From Pseudooctadecabacter sp. (GTDB lineage: Bacteria > Pseudomonadota > Alphaproteobacteria > Rhodobacterales > Rhodobacteraceae): 35,663 bases of DNA. The DNA lies in contig NZ_JAHDGE010000007.1 of assembly GCF_020627745.1 (NCBI RefSeq), positions 93,394 to 129,056 on the forward strand, in the 5' to 3' direction. The notes below the pieces were generated by a model. That model had not been told where the DNA came from, made no database searches, and saw nothing but the letters and a program-made list of their open reading frames with translations. The position numbers were made by a program, and so were the translations under genes. Below are positions 17,402-25,992 of the stretch, one piece after another (within the stretch, counting starts at the first letter, position 1; each line of letters starts with the position of its first letter).

Positions 17402-18139
17402 ATGAACTTTCGACATGCAAAAATCCTCGAACAGGCCCGAACCGATGGCAAAGTCACCGTCGAAGGGCTTGCATCCCTTTTCAACGTCACCTTGCAAACC
17501 ATCCGCCGCGATCTGACCGATCTGGCGGAACAGGGTCGATTGGAACGGGTGCACGGCGGCGCGATCCTGCCGTCCGGTCTGCGCAACATCCGCTACGAAG
17601 ACCGCAGGCGGCTTAACGATGACGCCAAAGCGCGCATCGGGCTGGCCTGCGCGAATGAGGTCAAGAACGGGTCTTCGGTTTTCGTCGGCATCGGCACCAC
17701 GTGCGAGGCCGCCGCCCGCGCCCTTGTCCACCATGAGGGTCTGTTGGTCATGACAAACAACCTCAACGCCGTGCCTATATTATCGGCCAATCCGTCGAAT
17801 CGCGTCATGGTCACAGGCGGTACGCTGCGCCACGCCGATGGCGGCCTTGTTGGCGCGCAGGCCGCAGCAGGCGTGCGTCAACTGAAATTCGACCTCGCCA
17901 TCATCGGCTGCTCCGCCCTGGACCAGACCGGCGACCTGTTCGATTATGATCTGGATGAGGTGATCGTCAGCCAAAGCGTCATTGAAAACAGCCATGCCAC
18001 CGCGCTTGTCGCGGACCGGTCAAAGTTTTCGCGGACGGCCCCGGCGCGCATCGCGCGGATGACCGATCTGGCCCTGTTCGTCACCGACGGGCTGGCGTCC
18101 GGCATGGCCCATCACCCCCTGCGCACGGTTACGGTCTAG
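17402..18139 (+). CDS. glpR: DeoR-family transcriptional repressor, GlpR type
   Basis: This 245-residue DeoR-family regulator has an N-terminal winged helix with the family signature (VEGLASLFNVTLQTIRRDL, then LERVHGGA) in residues 20-54, and a C-terminal sugar-phosphate isomerase-like sensor domain (GIGTTCEAAARAL, ITGG-like VTGGTLR, DLAIIGCSALD). Its place divergent from glpD, with an operator resembling GlpR sites, points to control by glycerol 3-phosphate. The start at 17402 has only a weak ribosome site. Its stop abuts the stop of the convergent downstream gene with no spacer. Confidence 0.88.
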   Translation: MNFRHAKILEQARTDGKVTVEGLASLFNVTLQTIRRDLTDLAEQGRLERVHGGAILPSGLRNIRYEDRRRLNDDAKARIGLACANEVKNGSSVFVGIGTTCEAAARALVHHEGLLVMTNNLNAVPILSANPSNRVMVTGGTLRHADGGLVGAQAAAGVRQLKFDLAIIGCSALDQTGDLFDYDLDEVIVSQSVIENSHATALVADRSKFSRTAPARIARMTDLALFVTDGLASGMAHHPLRTVTV

Positions 18140-19048
18140 TCACCATTCAAACGCTGGGGCAGCCTCCCGTTCACATAAGGTCATGATGTCGGACACATGC
18201 ACCATCGGCGCAAGGTCCACGTCCGATCGACCCGTCCGCACAAGATCCGCCATGCGCGCATACAACGCGGGGTATTCGCCCAATTCCGCCTCGGGCTGTT
18301 CTTCACCGTCCACAAAGCAGCGGTTGCCCCCGTCCTTCAACTGGACCGCCGTACCATCTGTTGCCGTCAGCCGCATGGTCCACGTCTGCTCACCCTCTTT
18401 CAGCCAGTCAAAAGATGCGGTGACATTGCCCGTAAATTTCAACTCGGCCGATACCGGCGTCTGCCGGTTTGCAGGCACCTGCAGAACACCACTGCGCAGA
18501 TGCACCGGCGCAGGCAGCACTTCCGTCAGGATCGACAGCGCATTAATGCCGGGGTCCAGCACGCCCATGCCACCGGGTTCCCACACCCAATCCTGACCGG
18601 GGTGCCATTTGCGCACGTTTTCCTTCCAGTCGATATGCGCGCTTTCAAGGATTTTTCCGTCCAGCGCCGCCTTCGCCGCCGCCACGCCTTTGGCCATCCG
18701 GCTGTGCCAAGTGGCAAACAGAACCACGCCCGCGTCATCCGCCATCGCCTGCAAGGCATGCACCTCGGCCAAGGTCGCACCGGGGGGCTTTTCCAGCATC
18801 ACATGACGTCCGGCCTTGATGCAGGCGGCAGCATAGTCAAACCGTGGCACGGGCGGCAGGCACAGGCTGACCACCTCGATATCGGGGTTTTCCGCAAGCA
18901 TAGTGTCGATTTCCGTGTAGGCCGGAACGCCCTCGACAGTGCCCGACCGGCTGACCGTCGCGGCCAGTTCCCACTCATCCGATGCCGCAATCGACGGCAC
19001 GTGCTGATCCACGGCGATCTTGCCGATCCCTACCAAAGCAACCTTCAT
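18140..19048 (-). CDS. Gfo/Idh/MocA oxidoreductase, probable D-galactose 1-dehydrogenase
   Basis: This 302-residue NAD(P)-dependent sugar dehydrogenase has an N-terminal Rossmann motif ALVGIGKIAVDQHVP near 4-18 and the family EKPPG at 86-90. The dinucleotide motif followed by DQHVPSI is typical of the D-galactose 1-dehydrogenase group, which also oxidises L-arabinose. Its ATG overlaps the stop of the arabinonate dehydratase gene (TGATG). Together they would oxidise the sugar to the aldonate (after lactone opening) and dehydrate it. The exact substrate cannot be told from sequence alone. Confidence 0.82.
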   Translation of the reverse strand: MKVALVGIGKIAVDQHVPSIAASDEWELAATVSRSGTVEGVPAYTEIDTMLAENPDIEVVSLCLPPVPRFDYAAACIKAGRHVMLEKPPGATLAEVHALQAMADDAGVVLFATWHSRMAKGVAAAKAALDGKILESAHIDWKENVRKWHPGQDWVWEPGGMGVLDPGINALSILTEVLPAPVHLRSGVLQVPANRQTPVSAELKFTGNVTASFDWLKEGEQTWTMRLTATDGTAVQLKDGGNRCFVDGEEQPEAELGEYPALYARMADLVRTGRSDVDLAPMVHVSDIMTLCEREAAPAFEW

Positions 19049-20790
19049 CAGTGCGACTCCCTTGCGACCGCGTTGCCCCGCCGTCCGACGAGGAAATCAA
19101 AATCCGCCCCCTCGTCCGCGCGGTTCACCTTGTCATAGTACAGCTGGGCATACCCGCCCACCGGCCTGTCCACGGGGGGTGTCCAATCGGCCAGCCGCTT
19201 GGTCAGTTCCTCATCGGAAATATCCAGATGCACCCGCCGGTTTTCCACGTCCAACTCGATCATATCCCCGTTCTGCACCACCGCCAGCGGGCCACCGGCG
19301 GCGGCCTCGGGTGCGGTGTGCAACACCACGGTCCCGTAGGCTGTGCCGGACATCCGCGCATCCGAAATGCGCACCATATCGCGCACGCCCTGTTTCAACA
19401 GCTTGGCCGGCAGCGCCATGTCGCCCACCTCCGCCATGCCGGGGTACCCCTTTGGTCCGCAGTATTTCAGGACCATCACGCAGGTCTCGTCGATGTCCAG
19501 ATCAGGCAGGTCAATCCGCGCCTTGTAATCGTCGATGTCCTCGAACACGACGGCCCGACCCCGGTGCTGCATCAACGCAGGTGTGGCGGCGGACGGTTTC
19601 AAAATGGCCCCGTTGGGCGCGAGGTTGCCCCGCAACACCGCAATACCGCCCGATTTGCGCAGCGCCTTTTCGGTCGGCACGATGACGTCCTCGTTCCAGT
19701 TCCGGACGTCCTTCACCTCATCCCAGATCGACCCGCCTGAGACTGTCAGCGCGTCGCGATGCAGCAACCCCATCTCCCCCAACCGCTTGATGACAACGGG
19801 CAGACCGCCCGCAAAGAAAAACTCCTCCATCAGCCACTTACCCGATGGCAGCAGGTTCACGATTGTCGGCACGTCCTTGCCGCAGCGGTCCCAGTCTTCC
19901 AGCGTCAGCGGCACCTCACACCGGCCCGCCAAGGCTTGCAAATGCACGACGGCATTGGTTGACCCGCCAATGGCGCCATTGGTGCGGATCGCGTTTTCAA
20001 ACGCCTCTTTCGTCATGATGTCCGACGGTTTCAGATCATCCTTCACCATCTGCACAATCCGCCGGCCTGTCAGCTGGCTCATCATCCGGCGTCGGCTGTC
20101 CACCGCCGGAATGGCTGCGTTGCCCGACAGGGCCATGCCCAGCGCCTCGGCCATGGACGCCATCGTGCTGGCGGTGCCCATGGTGTTGCAGCCGCCTGCG
20201 GACCGGCTCATGGATCCTTCGGCCTCAACGAATTCCTCAGGCGTCATCTCACCGGCCTTTACGGCCTCGTTGAACCTGCGGATGTGCGTGCCGGACCCGA
20301 CACGTTCACCGCGGAAATGCCCGTTCAACATCGGGCCGCCACTGACAACAATCGCGGGCAGATCGACAGATGCGGCCCCCATCAACAAGGCAGGCGTGGT
20401 CTTGTCACAGCCTGCCATCAGCACCACGCCGTCGATGGGCTTGCCGCGCAGCGCCTCTTCCACATCCATGGCGCACAGGTTGCGGAACATCATGGCCGTG
20501 GGGCGCAGCGCACTTTCGGACGGACTGAACACCGGAAACTCCACCGGAAACCCGCCCGCTTCCCACACGCCGTTCTTCACCTTTTCGGCCAGTTCCCGCA
20601 GGTGGCCGTTGCACGGTGTCAGATCGGACCACGTGTTGCAGATGCCGATGACAGGCCGCCCGTCGAACAGATCATCGGGATACCCTTGGTTCTTCATCCA
20701 GCCACGGTGATAGATCGCATCCTTGCTGGTGCCACCGAACCATTCCTGAGACCGCAGCTTGCGCGGCCATTGCGCGGGTTTGAACGTCAT
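19048..20790 (-). CDS. IlvD/EDD family dehydratase, probable L-arabinonate dehydratase
   Basis: The protein removes water from an aldonate to give a 2-keto-3-deoxy acid in the non-phosphorylative pentose or galactose route. It has 580 residues from the ATG at 20790, which has GGAGG 5 bases upstream; longer starts are not needed. Cys60 (TPCNGHL), Cys128 (GCDKTTP) and Cys201 (GGCNTMGTA) match the cluster ligands of the [2Fe-2S] pentonate dehydratases, and SDARMSGTAYGTVVLH is the family C-terminal signature. SQEWFGG near the start is typical of arabinonate dehydratases rather than IlvD. Coupling to a galactose/arabinose dehydrogenase supports the call. Confidence 0.88.
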   Translation of the reverse strand: MTFKPAQWPRKLRSQEWFGGTSKDAIYHRGWMKNQGYPDDLFDGRPVIGICNTWSDLTPCNGHLRELAEKVKNGVWEAGGFPVEFPVFSPSESALRPTAMMFRNLCAMDVEEALRGKPIDGVVLMAGCDKTTPALLMGAASVDLPAIVVSGGPMLNGHFRGERVGSGTHIRRFNEAVKAGEMTPEEFVEAEGSMSRSAGGCNTMGTASTMASMAEALGMALSGNAAIPAVDSRRRMMSQLTGRRIVQMVKDDLKPSDIMTKEAFENAIRTNGAIGGSTNAVVHLQALAGRCEVPLTLEDWDRCGKDVPTIVNLLPSGKWLMEEFFFAGGLPVVIKRLGEMGLLHRDALTVSGGSIWDEVKDVRNWNEDVIVPTEKALRKSGGIAVLRGNLAPNGAILKPSAATPALMQHRGRAVVFEDIDDYKARIDLPDLDIDETCVMVLKYCGPKGYPGMAEVGDMALPAKLLKQGVRDMVRISDARMSGTAYGTVVLHTAPEAAAGGPLAVVQNGDMIELDVENRRVHLDISDEELTKRLADWTPPVDRPVGGYAQLYYDKVNRADEGADFDFLVGRRGNAVARESH

Positions 20791-20847
20791 CGGGTCCTCC
20801 AAATGCTGTTTCCCATACCTCACCCCAGACTTCGCCAGATGCAAGGG

Positions 20848-21714
20848 CTAGAGCCAGCCCGCCGCCTTCTGCCTCTGATGCGCCACCATCGCATTGCGCA
20901 TCAGCATGGCCACCGTCACAGGGCCGACACCACCGGGCACAGGCGTCACCCAACCGGCCAGTTCCTTGACGCCATCGGTGTCGACGTCGCCCACGATCTT
21001 GACCCCGTCCGGGGTCTCGATCTGGTTGATGCCAATGTCGATAACCGCCGCACCGGGCTTGATCATTTCGGGACCGACCAGATGCGCCTTGCCCACCGCC
21101 ACCACGACCACATCCGCACGGCGTGAATGCATCGCAACAGACCGCGTCATGTGATGACAGACAGTGACGGTGCAGCCTTCGGCCATCAACATCATCGCCG
21201 CCGGTTTGCCGACAATTTCGGAATGGCCAATCATGACAACCTCAAGCCCCTCAAGGGGCAGACCGGTTTCCTTGATCAATTCCACACTCGCCGCCGCCGT
21301 ACAGGGCGCAAGCGCCACATCCGAATAGACGATATTCCCGATCGACGCAGGGTTCATCCCCTCCACATCCTTGAGCGGGTGAATGGCCGATTGAAGAGAC
21401 CGGACGTTGATGTGGTCGGGCACGGGGCGTTGCAGGATAATACCCAACACGCCCGCATCATCGTTCATCTCAAGGATACGCGCCTTGCAGGCCTCCTGCG
21501 TCATGTCGGAGGGCCAGTTTTCCTGACGGAACGGCAATCCGGCCTTCTCCGCGCCCCGCGCCTGATTGCGGATGTAAACGGCGGCTTCGGGCGTATCGCC
21601 AATCAGGATCGACACAATCGACGGCATATCCCCCTGTTCACCGGCATAGGTTCTGACCTGCGCCAAAATCCTGTCCCGCACGGGCGCGCCGCGCACCAGC
21701 CTGTTGTCGTCCAT
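20848..21714 (-). CDS. folD: FolD-like methylenetetrahydrofolate dehydrogenase with altered active site
   Basis: FolD normally interconverts 5,10-methylene- and 10-formyl-tetrahydrofolate by dehydrogenase and cyclohydrolase activities. The 288-residue protein has the fold signatures GHSEIVGKP, VIDIGIN and the C-terminal TPVPGGVGPVTVAML. The catalytic lysine of the YxxxK motif is glutamine (Gln51 after Tyr47), and the aspartate of KDVDG is glutamate (Glu118); the active-site Gln95 is kept. In the human enzyme the corresponding Lys56 is needed for cyclohydrolase activity. It may therefore be a dehydrogenase only, or act on another substrate. The ATG at 21714 has AAAGGGG 7 bases upstream. It lies 57 bases before the arabinonate dehydratase gene on the same strand. 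Confidence 0.85.
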   Translation of the reverse strand: MDDNRLVRGAPVRDRILAQVRTYAGEQGDMPSIVSILIGDTPEAAVYIRNQARGAEKAGLPFRQENWPSDMTQEACKARILEMNDDAGVLGIILQRPVPDHINVRSLQSAIHPLKDVEGMNPASIGNIVYSDVALAPCTAAASVELIKETGLPLEGLEVVMIGHSEIVGKPAAMMLMAEGCTVTVCHHMTRSVAMHSRRADVVVVAVGKAHLVGPEMIKPGAAVIDIGINQIETPDGVKIVGDVDTDGVKELAGWVTPVPGGVGPVTVAMLMRNAMVAHQRQKAAGWL

Positions 21715-21838
21715 GTCTGTCCCCTTTGTGTCTTCGGGCCAGATATGCACGGCGCTGCGATCCTGCGCCAAGACCCAAATCGTCCGGTTTGGCCGCTTTT
21801 TGCCGTTTCGCCATCGGGCGATGACGTGGAAAGGAAAC

Positions 21839-22831
21839 TTAGTCGTCCTGCACGATCGCATCTTCCCATTCGCCGATGAAGGTGTCCCGCTTCATCTTGT
21901 CCAGATAGGTCATCAGCGCGGGATTGAGGCCGATAACCGGACCGTCCCCCGCCGCCAAAGGAGGCAGTGGAAACCGCGTCGCATCGCCCGTTGCCTGAAG
22001 GGCCAGGATGTGGCGCAGGAACGCCTCTGCCACAGGCCGGTCCGACGCCTGCCGCGACACAAGCGCTGTCCGCATCATTGTCGTTGGAAATTCCGACGGC
22101 AGGATCACCGTCAACGCGGCCTCTGTTTCGGACCTGCCCTCGGCATAGCTGCCCAGCACGTTGTAGGCGACGACCAGATCACCGGCGATCAGATCGTCAA
22201 TCATCGCCCCGGAACAACAATAAAGTCGCGCATCCATCCGTCCCATGACCTCGATCAAGCGCCAGTAGGTTTCGGATGCACGCGCGTCCTGCGTGGCAAA
22301 CAGATACCCCAGTCCCGACTGGCGCACATCATAGGTGCCCACCCGCCCGTCAAAGGTGGCAGGATGGGCGCGCATCAGTTCGATCAGGTCCTGCCGCGTG
22401 CGCGGCACAGGTAAATCGCCCAGCGCGGCACGGTTGATGACAATGGCTGCGGGTTCTGTCGTGAAGGCGAACAGGCTGTCATGCCATTCCGCCCAATCGG
22501 GATGATCGACATCCGCCAGCTGCGCGGCAAATCCGTCATTCGCCAGCTTCAGCTGCAAATCCATCGCGCTTGAGATGACGACATCATAGGCCGTCGGATC
22601 AGCGCGAAACAGAACGTCCAGATCGGCGGTCCCCGTCACCAGATATTCCACGGAAACTTCGGGCGAGGTGGCGATAAAATCCTCAATAATCGGCCGGAAG
22701 AAAGACGTGTCCGTGCTCGACAGCACCCGCAAGGGCGCATCGCCCGTCCCGAAAACCTGCCGGTCCTCCCATCCCTGCGCTGTGGCCAAACCGGCCCAGA
22801 TCACCGCCGCTAGAATTGCACAGTAGCGCAC
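21839..22831 (-). CDS. Periplasmic binding protein of the Fe3+/PgtC-like type, linked to a two-component system
   Basis: The 330-residue protein has a clear signal peptide (hydrophobic ILAAVIWAGLATA, cut after Ala-Gln near residue 19) and a substrate-binding fold of the family that includes iron-binding proteins and PgtC (LRVLSSTDTSFFRPIIEDF near the start, YDVVISSAMDLQLKL later). No ABC permease or ATPase is nearby. The GTG start at 22831 overlaps the kinase gene by 22 bases, so it is the third gene of a regulator-kinase-binding protein unit. As with Salmonella PgtC, a role as ligand-sensing partner of the kinase is likely, though transport with a distant ABC system is possible. Confidence 0.8.
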   Translation of the reverse strand: MRYCAILAAVIWAGLATAQGWEDRQVFGTGDAPLRVLSSTDTSFFRPIIEDFIATSPEVSVEYLVTGTADLDVLFRADPTAYDVVISSAMDLQLKLANDGFAAQLADVDHPDWAEWHDSLFAFTTEPAAIVINRAALGDLPVPRTRQDLIELMRAHPATFDGRVGTYDVRQSGLGYLFATQDARASETYWRLIEVMGRMDARLYCCSGAMIDDLIAGDLVVAYNVLGSYAEGRSETEAALTVILPSEFPTTMMRTALVSRQASDRPVAEAFLRHILALQATGDATRFPLPPLAAGDGPVIGLNPALMTYLDKMKRDTFIGEWEDAIVQDD

Positions 22832-24168
22832 GCGCCGCCCTCCGGTCTGTTGCTCAATGTCATCGTTCCGCCATGGGCCGTCGTGACAGCCTGCACAATG
22901 GTCAGCCCAAGACCGGACCCGACCTTGTGGCCCGTGTCCTTGCCCCGCACAAACCGCCCCGACAGCAGGTGGATTTCGTCCATCGCAAAACCGGGGCCGC
23001 CGTCACAAACCGTGACCTTGCGCCCGTCCACGCGGATCATGACAGCCGTTTCCGCCGGTGCATACTTTAACGCATTGTCGATCAGGTTGCGAAAGGCGTT
23101 CTGCAGCAAAATGGCGTCCCCGTGCAGCACGGACGCATCCTGTGCGACAAGGTCCAGCGTGATGTCCTTCATATCCGCAATGGGGCTCATGCGCTGAACC
23201 AGTTCGCGCAGAACCTCCTCCAGATCGACCTCCCCTTTCTCAAGGTTCTCGGCCCGAAACGTCACCATCGCATGATCCAGCAACTGCCCCGCCGCACGGC
23301 TGCTTTCGTCAATGGCACGCACCATCGACAAAAGCGCCTGACGGTTCTCCGCATGGTCGACCCGTTGCAACGTCGCCTCCGCATGGGACCGCACAGTGGC
23401 CAATGGCGTGCGGATACGGTGCGCGGCCTCAGCGATGAAATCCTCCGACTGTGTCAGCGTGTGGTCCAGACGCGACATCAACGTGTTCAGGGACCCGACC
23501 AGCGGCACCATCTCGGACGGGACAGGCTTTGACACAGGGCTCAGGTCCTGCGGGCCGCGTCGCGTCACAGAGGTGGTCAGCCGTCGCAACTGACCCGATG
23601 TAAAAGACGCCGCCCAAACCGCCAGCCCCGTGGCCAGAACGAAAAACCCGATCCCCAGCAAAGCCACGTTGCGCGAAATCGCGTTCAGCGTGTTGGACAA
23701 GGCATCCTGTGTCTGGCCGATCGTCACCGAAACGGTCCGCTGGCCGTCCGCCCCGATCAGGCGGCGCACCCCCGTGGCCAGCCGCACAGGCTCCCCCTTG
23801 TAGGCGACCGTGGTGAACCGGCTTCTGTCCGGCGTCACGCCTTGGGGCACCGTCAGGTCATCGTACCCCGACAACAGAACCTCCCCCTCGTAGATCGCAT
23901 AAAACACGCGGTCATCCGCATCTGTCGTCAGCATCGACAGCGACGAATAGGGGAAATCCAGTGACACCCGCCCGTCCCGCACCAACGCTGAATCCAGAAT
24001 GGACGACATCGACGCGCTCAGCACGTTGTCTTGCCCCTGCTGTGCAATCTGGGCCGACAGCGCGCGCACGACAACAAACAGGATCACCGCCAGACCCGCC
24101 GCCCCGCCAGTCAGGATCAGCGCCAGCCGCGTCCGCAGCGATCCGCGGGTGTTGACCTCAGCCGTCAT
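22810..24168 (-). CDS. tctE: TctE-type sensor histidine kinase
   Basis: This is a 452-residue membrane kinase. TM1 (about residues 15-38) and TM2 (168-190) flank a periplasmic sensor of about 130 residues of the two-component kinase N-terminal type. Then follow a linker, the phosphoacceptor His250 in EAAHRIRTPL, an N-box (FRNLIDNALKYAP), and G-boxes (DGGPGFAM and GSGLGLTIV). The ATG at 24168 overlaps the regulator gene by 11 bases. Its place beside the tricarboxylate transporter points to sensing citrate or a related acid. Confidence 0.9.
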   Translation of the reverse strand: MTAEVNTRGSLRTRLALILTGGAAGLAVILFVVVRALSAQIAQQGQDNVLSASMSSILDSALVRDGRVSLDFPYSSLSMLTTDADDRVFYAIYEGEVLLSGYDDLTVPQGVTPDRSRFTTVAYKGEPVRLATGVRRLIGADGQRTVSVTIGQTQDALSNTLNAISRNVALLGIGFFVLATGLAVWAASFTSGQLRRLTTSVTRRGPQDLSPVSKPVPSEMVPLVGSLNTLMSRLDHTLTQSEDFIAEAAHRIRTPLATVRSHAEATLQRVDHAENRQALLSMVRAIDESSRAAGQLLDHAMVTFRAENLEKGEVDLEEVLRELVQRMSPIADMKDITLDLVAQDASVLHGDAILLQNAFRNLIDNALKYAPAETAVMIRVDGRKVTVCDGGPGFAMDEIHLLSGRFVRGKDTGHKVGSGLGLTIVQAVTTAHGGTMTLSNRPEGGACATVQF

Positions 24169-24826
24169 GATCCAGCCTGTACCCAAGCCCCCGCAGCGTC
24201 TTGATCTGCACATCCGATCCTTCCAGATGTTTGCGCAGCCGCCCGATATAAACCTCAATCGCGTTTTCGGACACATCGTCATCATAGGAAAACAGCCGGT
24301 CCACCAGCTTTTGCTTGGAAAACACCTGCCCCGGTGCGTTGATCAGCAACTCAAGCAGCCGCAGTTCGCGGTTGCGCAACTCGACCGGCTGGCCCTTCAC
24401 ACGCAGATGCCCGCCAACCGCATCGAATTCCACCTCTCCCAATGTCTTGACCGATTGCGCCGACCCGGTCTTGCGGCGCAAAACGGCACGGCACCGGGCC
24501 TCCAGTTCGGCATGATCGAAGGGCTTGGTGACGTAGTCATCGGCGCCCAGATCCAGCATACTGATTCGATCCGACACCTGACTGCGGGCGGTCAGGACGA
24601 TGACCGGCGTGTCATTATTCGCCGCACGGTGGTGTTTCAGGAACGTCCGCCCATCGCCGTCCGGCAACATGATATCCAGCAGGATCATGTCATATTCGGC
24701 GGCGGCGACAAAGGCCCGCGCATCCTCGATTTTTCTTGCATGATCAACGCTATGCCCGTCCAGCCGCAACCGTGATGACACCGCATTCGCAAGCTCGGGA
24801 TTATCCTCGACCAAAAGGTACTTCAT
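24158..24826 (-). CDS. tctD: TctD-type OmpR-family response regulator
   Basis: The 222-residue response regulator has an N-terminal receiver with acidic pocket E7/D8, phosphoacceptor Asp51 (LLDIMLPDGDG) and Lys101 (TKPFDHAELEAR), and a C-terminal winged helix (LRNRELRLLELL, ENAIEVYIGRLRKHLEGS). I chose the ATG at 24826, preceded by GGAAGAGG. It is divergent from tctC, and the gap holds three TGWCAGG repeats that could be its binding sites. The natural target is the tctCBA operon. Confidence 0.92.
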   Translation of the reverse strand: MKYLLVEDNPELANAVSSRLRLDGHSVDHARKIEDARAFVAAAEYDMILLDIMLPDGDGRTFLKHHRAANNDTPVIVLTARSQVSDRISMLDLGADDYVTKPFDHAELEARCRAVLRRKTGSAQSVKTLGEVEFDAVGGHLRVKGQPVELRNRELRLLELLINAPGQVFSKQKLVDRLFSYDDDVSENAIEVYIGRLRKHLEGSDVQIKTLRGLGYRLDHDG

Positions 24827-24850
24827 CGCCTCTTCCACTAAATTAACCCG

Positions 24851-24892
24851 TGACAGGTGCATGTCAGGTTCCCATGCTCATACTCTGTCAGG
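24851..24892 (+). promoter_or_regulatory. TGWCAGG direct repeats between tctD and tctC
   Basis: TGACAGG at 24851-24857, TGTCAGG at 24862-24868 and TGTCAGG at 24886-24892 are direct repeats with starts 11 and 24 bases apart. The 11-base spacing fits head-to-tail binding by an OmpR-family dimer. They lie in the 102-base gap between divergent tctD and tctC. Binding by TctD is inferred from place and spacing only. Confidence 0.45.
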
Positions 24893-24928
24893 AGCCATGA
24901 GGAGATGGCTACCAAAAGGGAGACTACA

Positions 24929-25915
24929 ATGAAAACGATGAAAATGGGCCGTCGCGCCCTCATGGTAACTGCTGTTGCCACACTTGGTCTGGGCAATGCC
25001 GCTTTCGCAGACGGCCACCAGATCCTTGACGAAGTTCACTTCCTCATCCCCGGCGGTGCCGGTGGCGGCTGGGATGGCACGGCACGCGGCACGGGCGAAG
25101 CCCTGACCGAATCCGGCCTCGTCGGGTCCGCATCCTACGAAAACATGTCCGGCGGTGGCGGTGGTACAGCCATCGGTTACATGATCGAAAACGCAGCCAG
25201 CCTTGAAAACACGCTGATGGTCAATTCGACCCCCATCGTGATCCGTTCTCTCACAGGCGTGTTCCCGCACAACTTCCGTGACCTGACCCTCGTGTCCGGC
25301 ACCATCGGTGACTATGCGGCCCTCGTCGTGCCCGCCGACAGCGATGTGTCCAACATGGAAGAATTTCTTGCCATGTACGACGCCGATCCAAACGGCACAC
25401 CTATCGGCGGCGGCTCTGTCCCCGGCGGCATGGACCACCTTGTGGCCGCTATGGTCATGGAAGCCTCCGGTCGTGACGCGCTGGGCGTGAACTACATCCC
25501 CTATGACGCAGGCGGCACCGCCATGGCAGCCCTGCTGTCCGGCGAGATCAAGGCGCTGTCCACCGGCTTCTCCGAAGCGGTCGATCTGGCCAATCAGGGC
25601 GAAGTCAAAATCATCGGCGTCACATCCGAAGACCGTGTCGACGCAGCCCCTGACGCCATGACCATGATGGAACAGGGCATCGACACATCCTTCGTCAACT
25701 GGCGCGGTTTCTTCGCGGCCCCCGGTCTGTCCGAAGAAAAGACAGCCCAGTATCAGGCCGCGATTGCCGCCATGTACGACACGCCTGAATGGGAAACTGT
25801 CCGCGCCCGCAACGGCTGGGTGAACATCCACAACCCCGGCGACGACTTCCTGTCCTTCCTCGAAAATCAGGAAAAAGTCATCGGTGACCTGATGACGAAA
25901 CTGGGCTTCCTCTAA
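24929..25915 (+). CDS. tctC: Tripartite tricarboxylate transporter substrate-binding protein
   Basis: TctC captures a carboxylate in the periplasm for the TctAB membrane channel. The 328-residue protein has a Sec signal peptide (MGRRALMVTAVATLGLGNAAFA, cut near residue 27 before DGHQ) and the family IPGGAGGGWDGTAR loop near the mature N-terminus. I chose the ATG at 24929, with AAGGGAG about 8 bases upstream; a GTG at 24857 would put 24 non-signal residues first. Low codon ambiguity and a strong ribosome site fit high expression. A stable hairpin separates it from tctB. Confidence 0.93.
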   Translation: MKTMKMGRRALMVTAVATLGLGNAAFADGHQILDEVHFLIPGGAGGGWDGTARGTGEALTESGLVGSASYENMSGGGGGTAIGYMIENAASLENTLMVNSTPIVIRSLTGVFPHNFRDLTLVSGTIGDYAALVVPADSDVSNMEEFLAMYDADPNGTPIGGGSVPGGMDHLVAAMVMEASGRDALGVNYIPYDAGGTAMAALLSGEIKALSTGFSEAVDLANQGEVKIIGVTSEDRVDAAPDAMTMMEQGIDTSFVNWRGFFAAPGLSEEKTAQYQAAIAAMYDTPEWETVRARNGWVNIHNPGDDFLSFLENQEKVIGDLMTKLGFL

Positions 25916-25935
25916 GTCCCTTTTCGATCACACAA

Positions 25936-25963
25936 AAGGCGGGGCAGGCAACTGCTCCGCCTT
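25936..25963 (+). terminator. Hairpin between tctC and tctB (attenuator or mRNA stabiliser)
   Basis: AAGGCGGGGCAG (25936-25947) pairs with CTGCTCCGCCTT (25952-25963) over 12 bp with a single G-U pair and a GCAA tetraloop. Only CTTTC follows rather than a long T-run, so it is a weak terminator at best. Such hairpins after binding-protein genes usually leave more tctC message than tctBA message. Confidence 0.7.
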
Positions 25964-25992
25964 CTTTCACACAATTCACAGGACAGCACCTC

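Noticed and set aside
21715-21861. A 49-residue N-terminal extension of the FolD homologue
   Set aside because: FolD proteins begin near MDDNRLVRG-type sequence, and AAAGGGG precedes the ATG at 21714.
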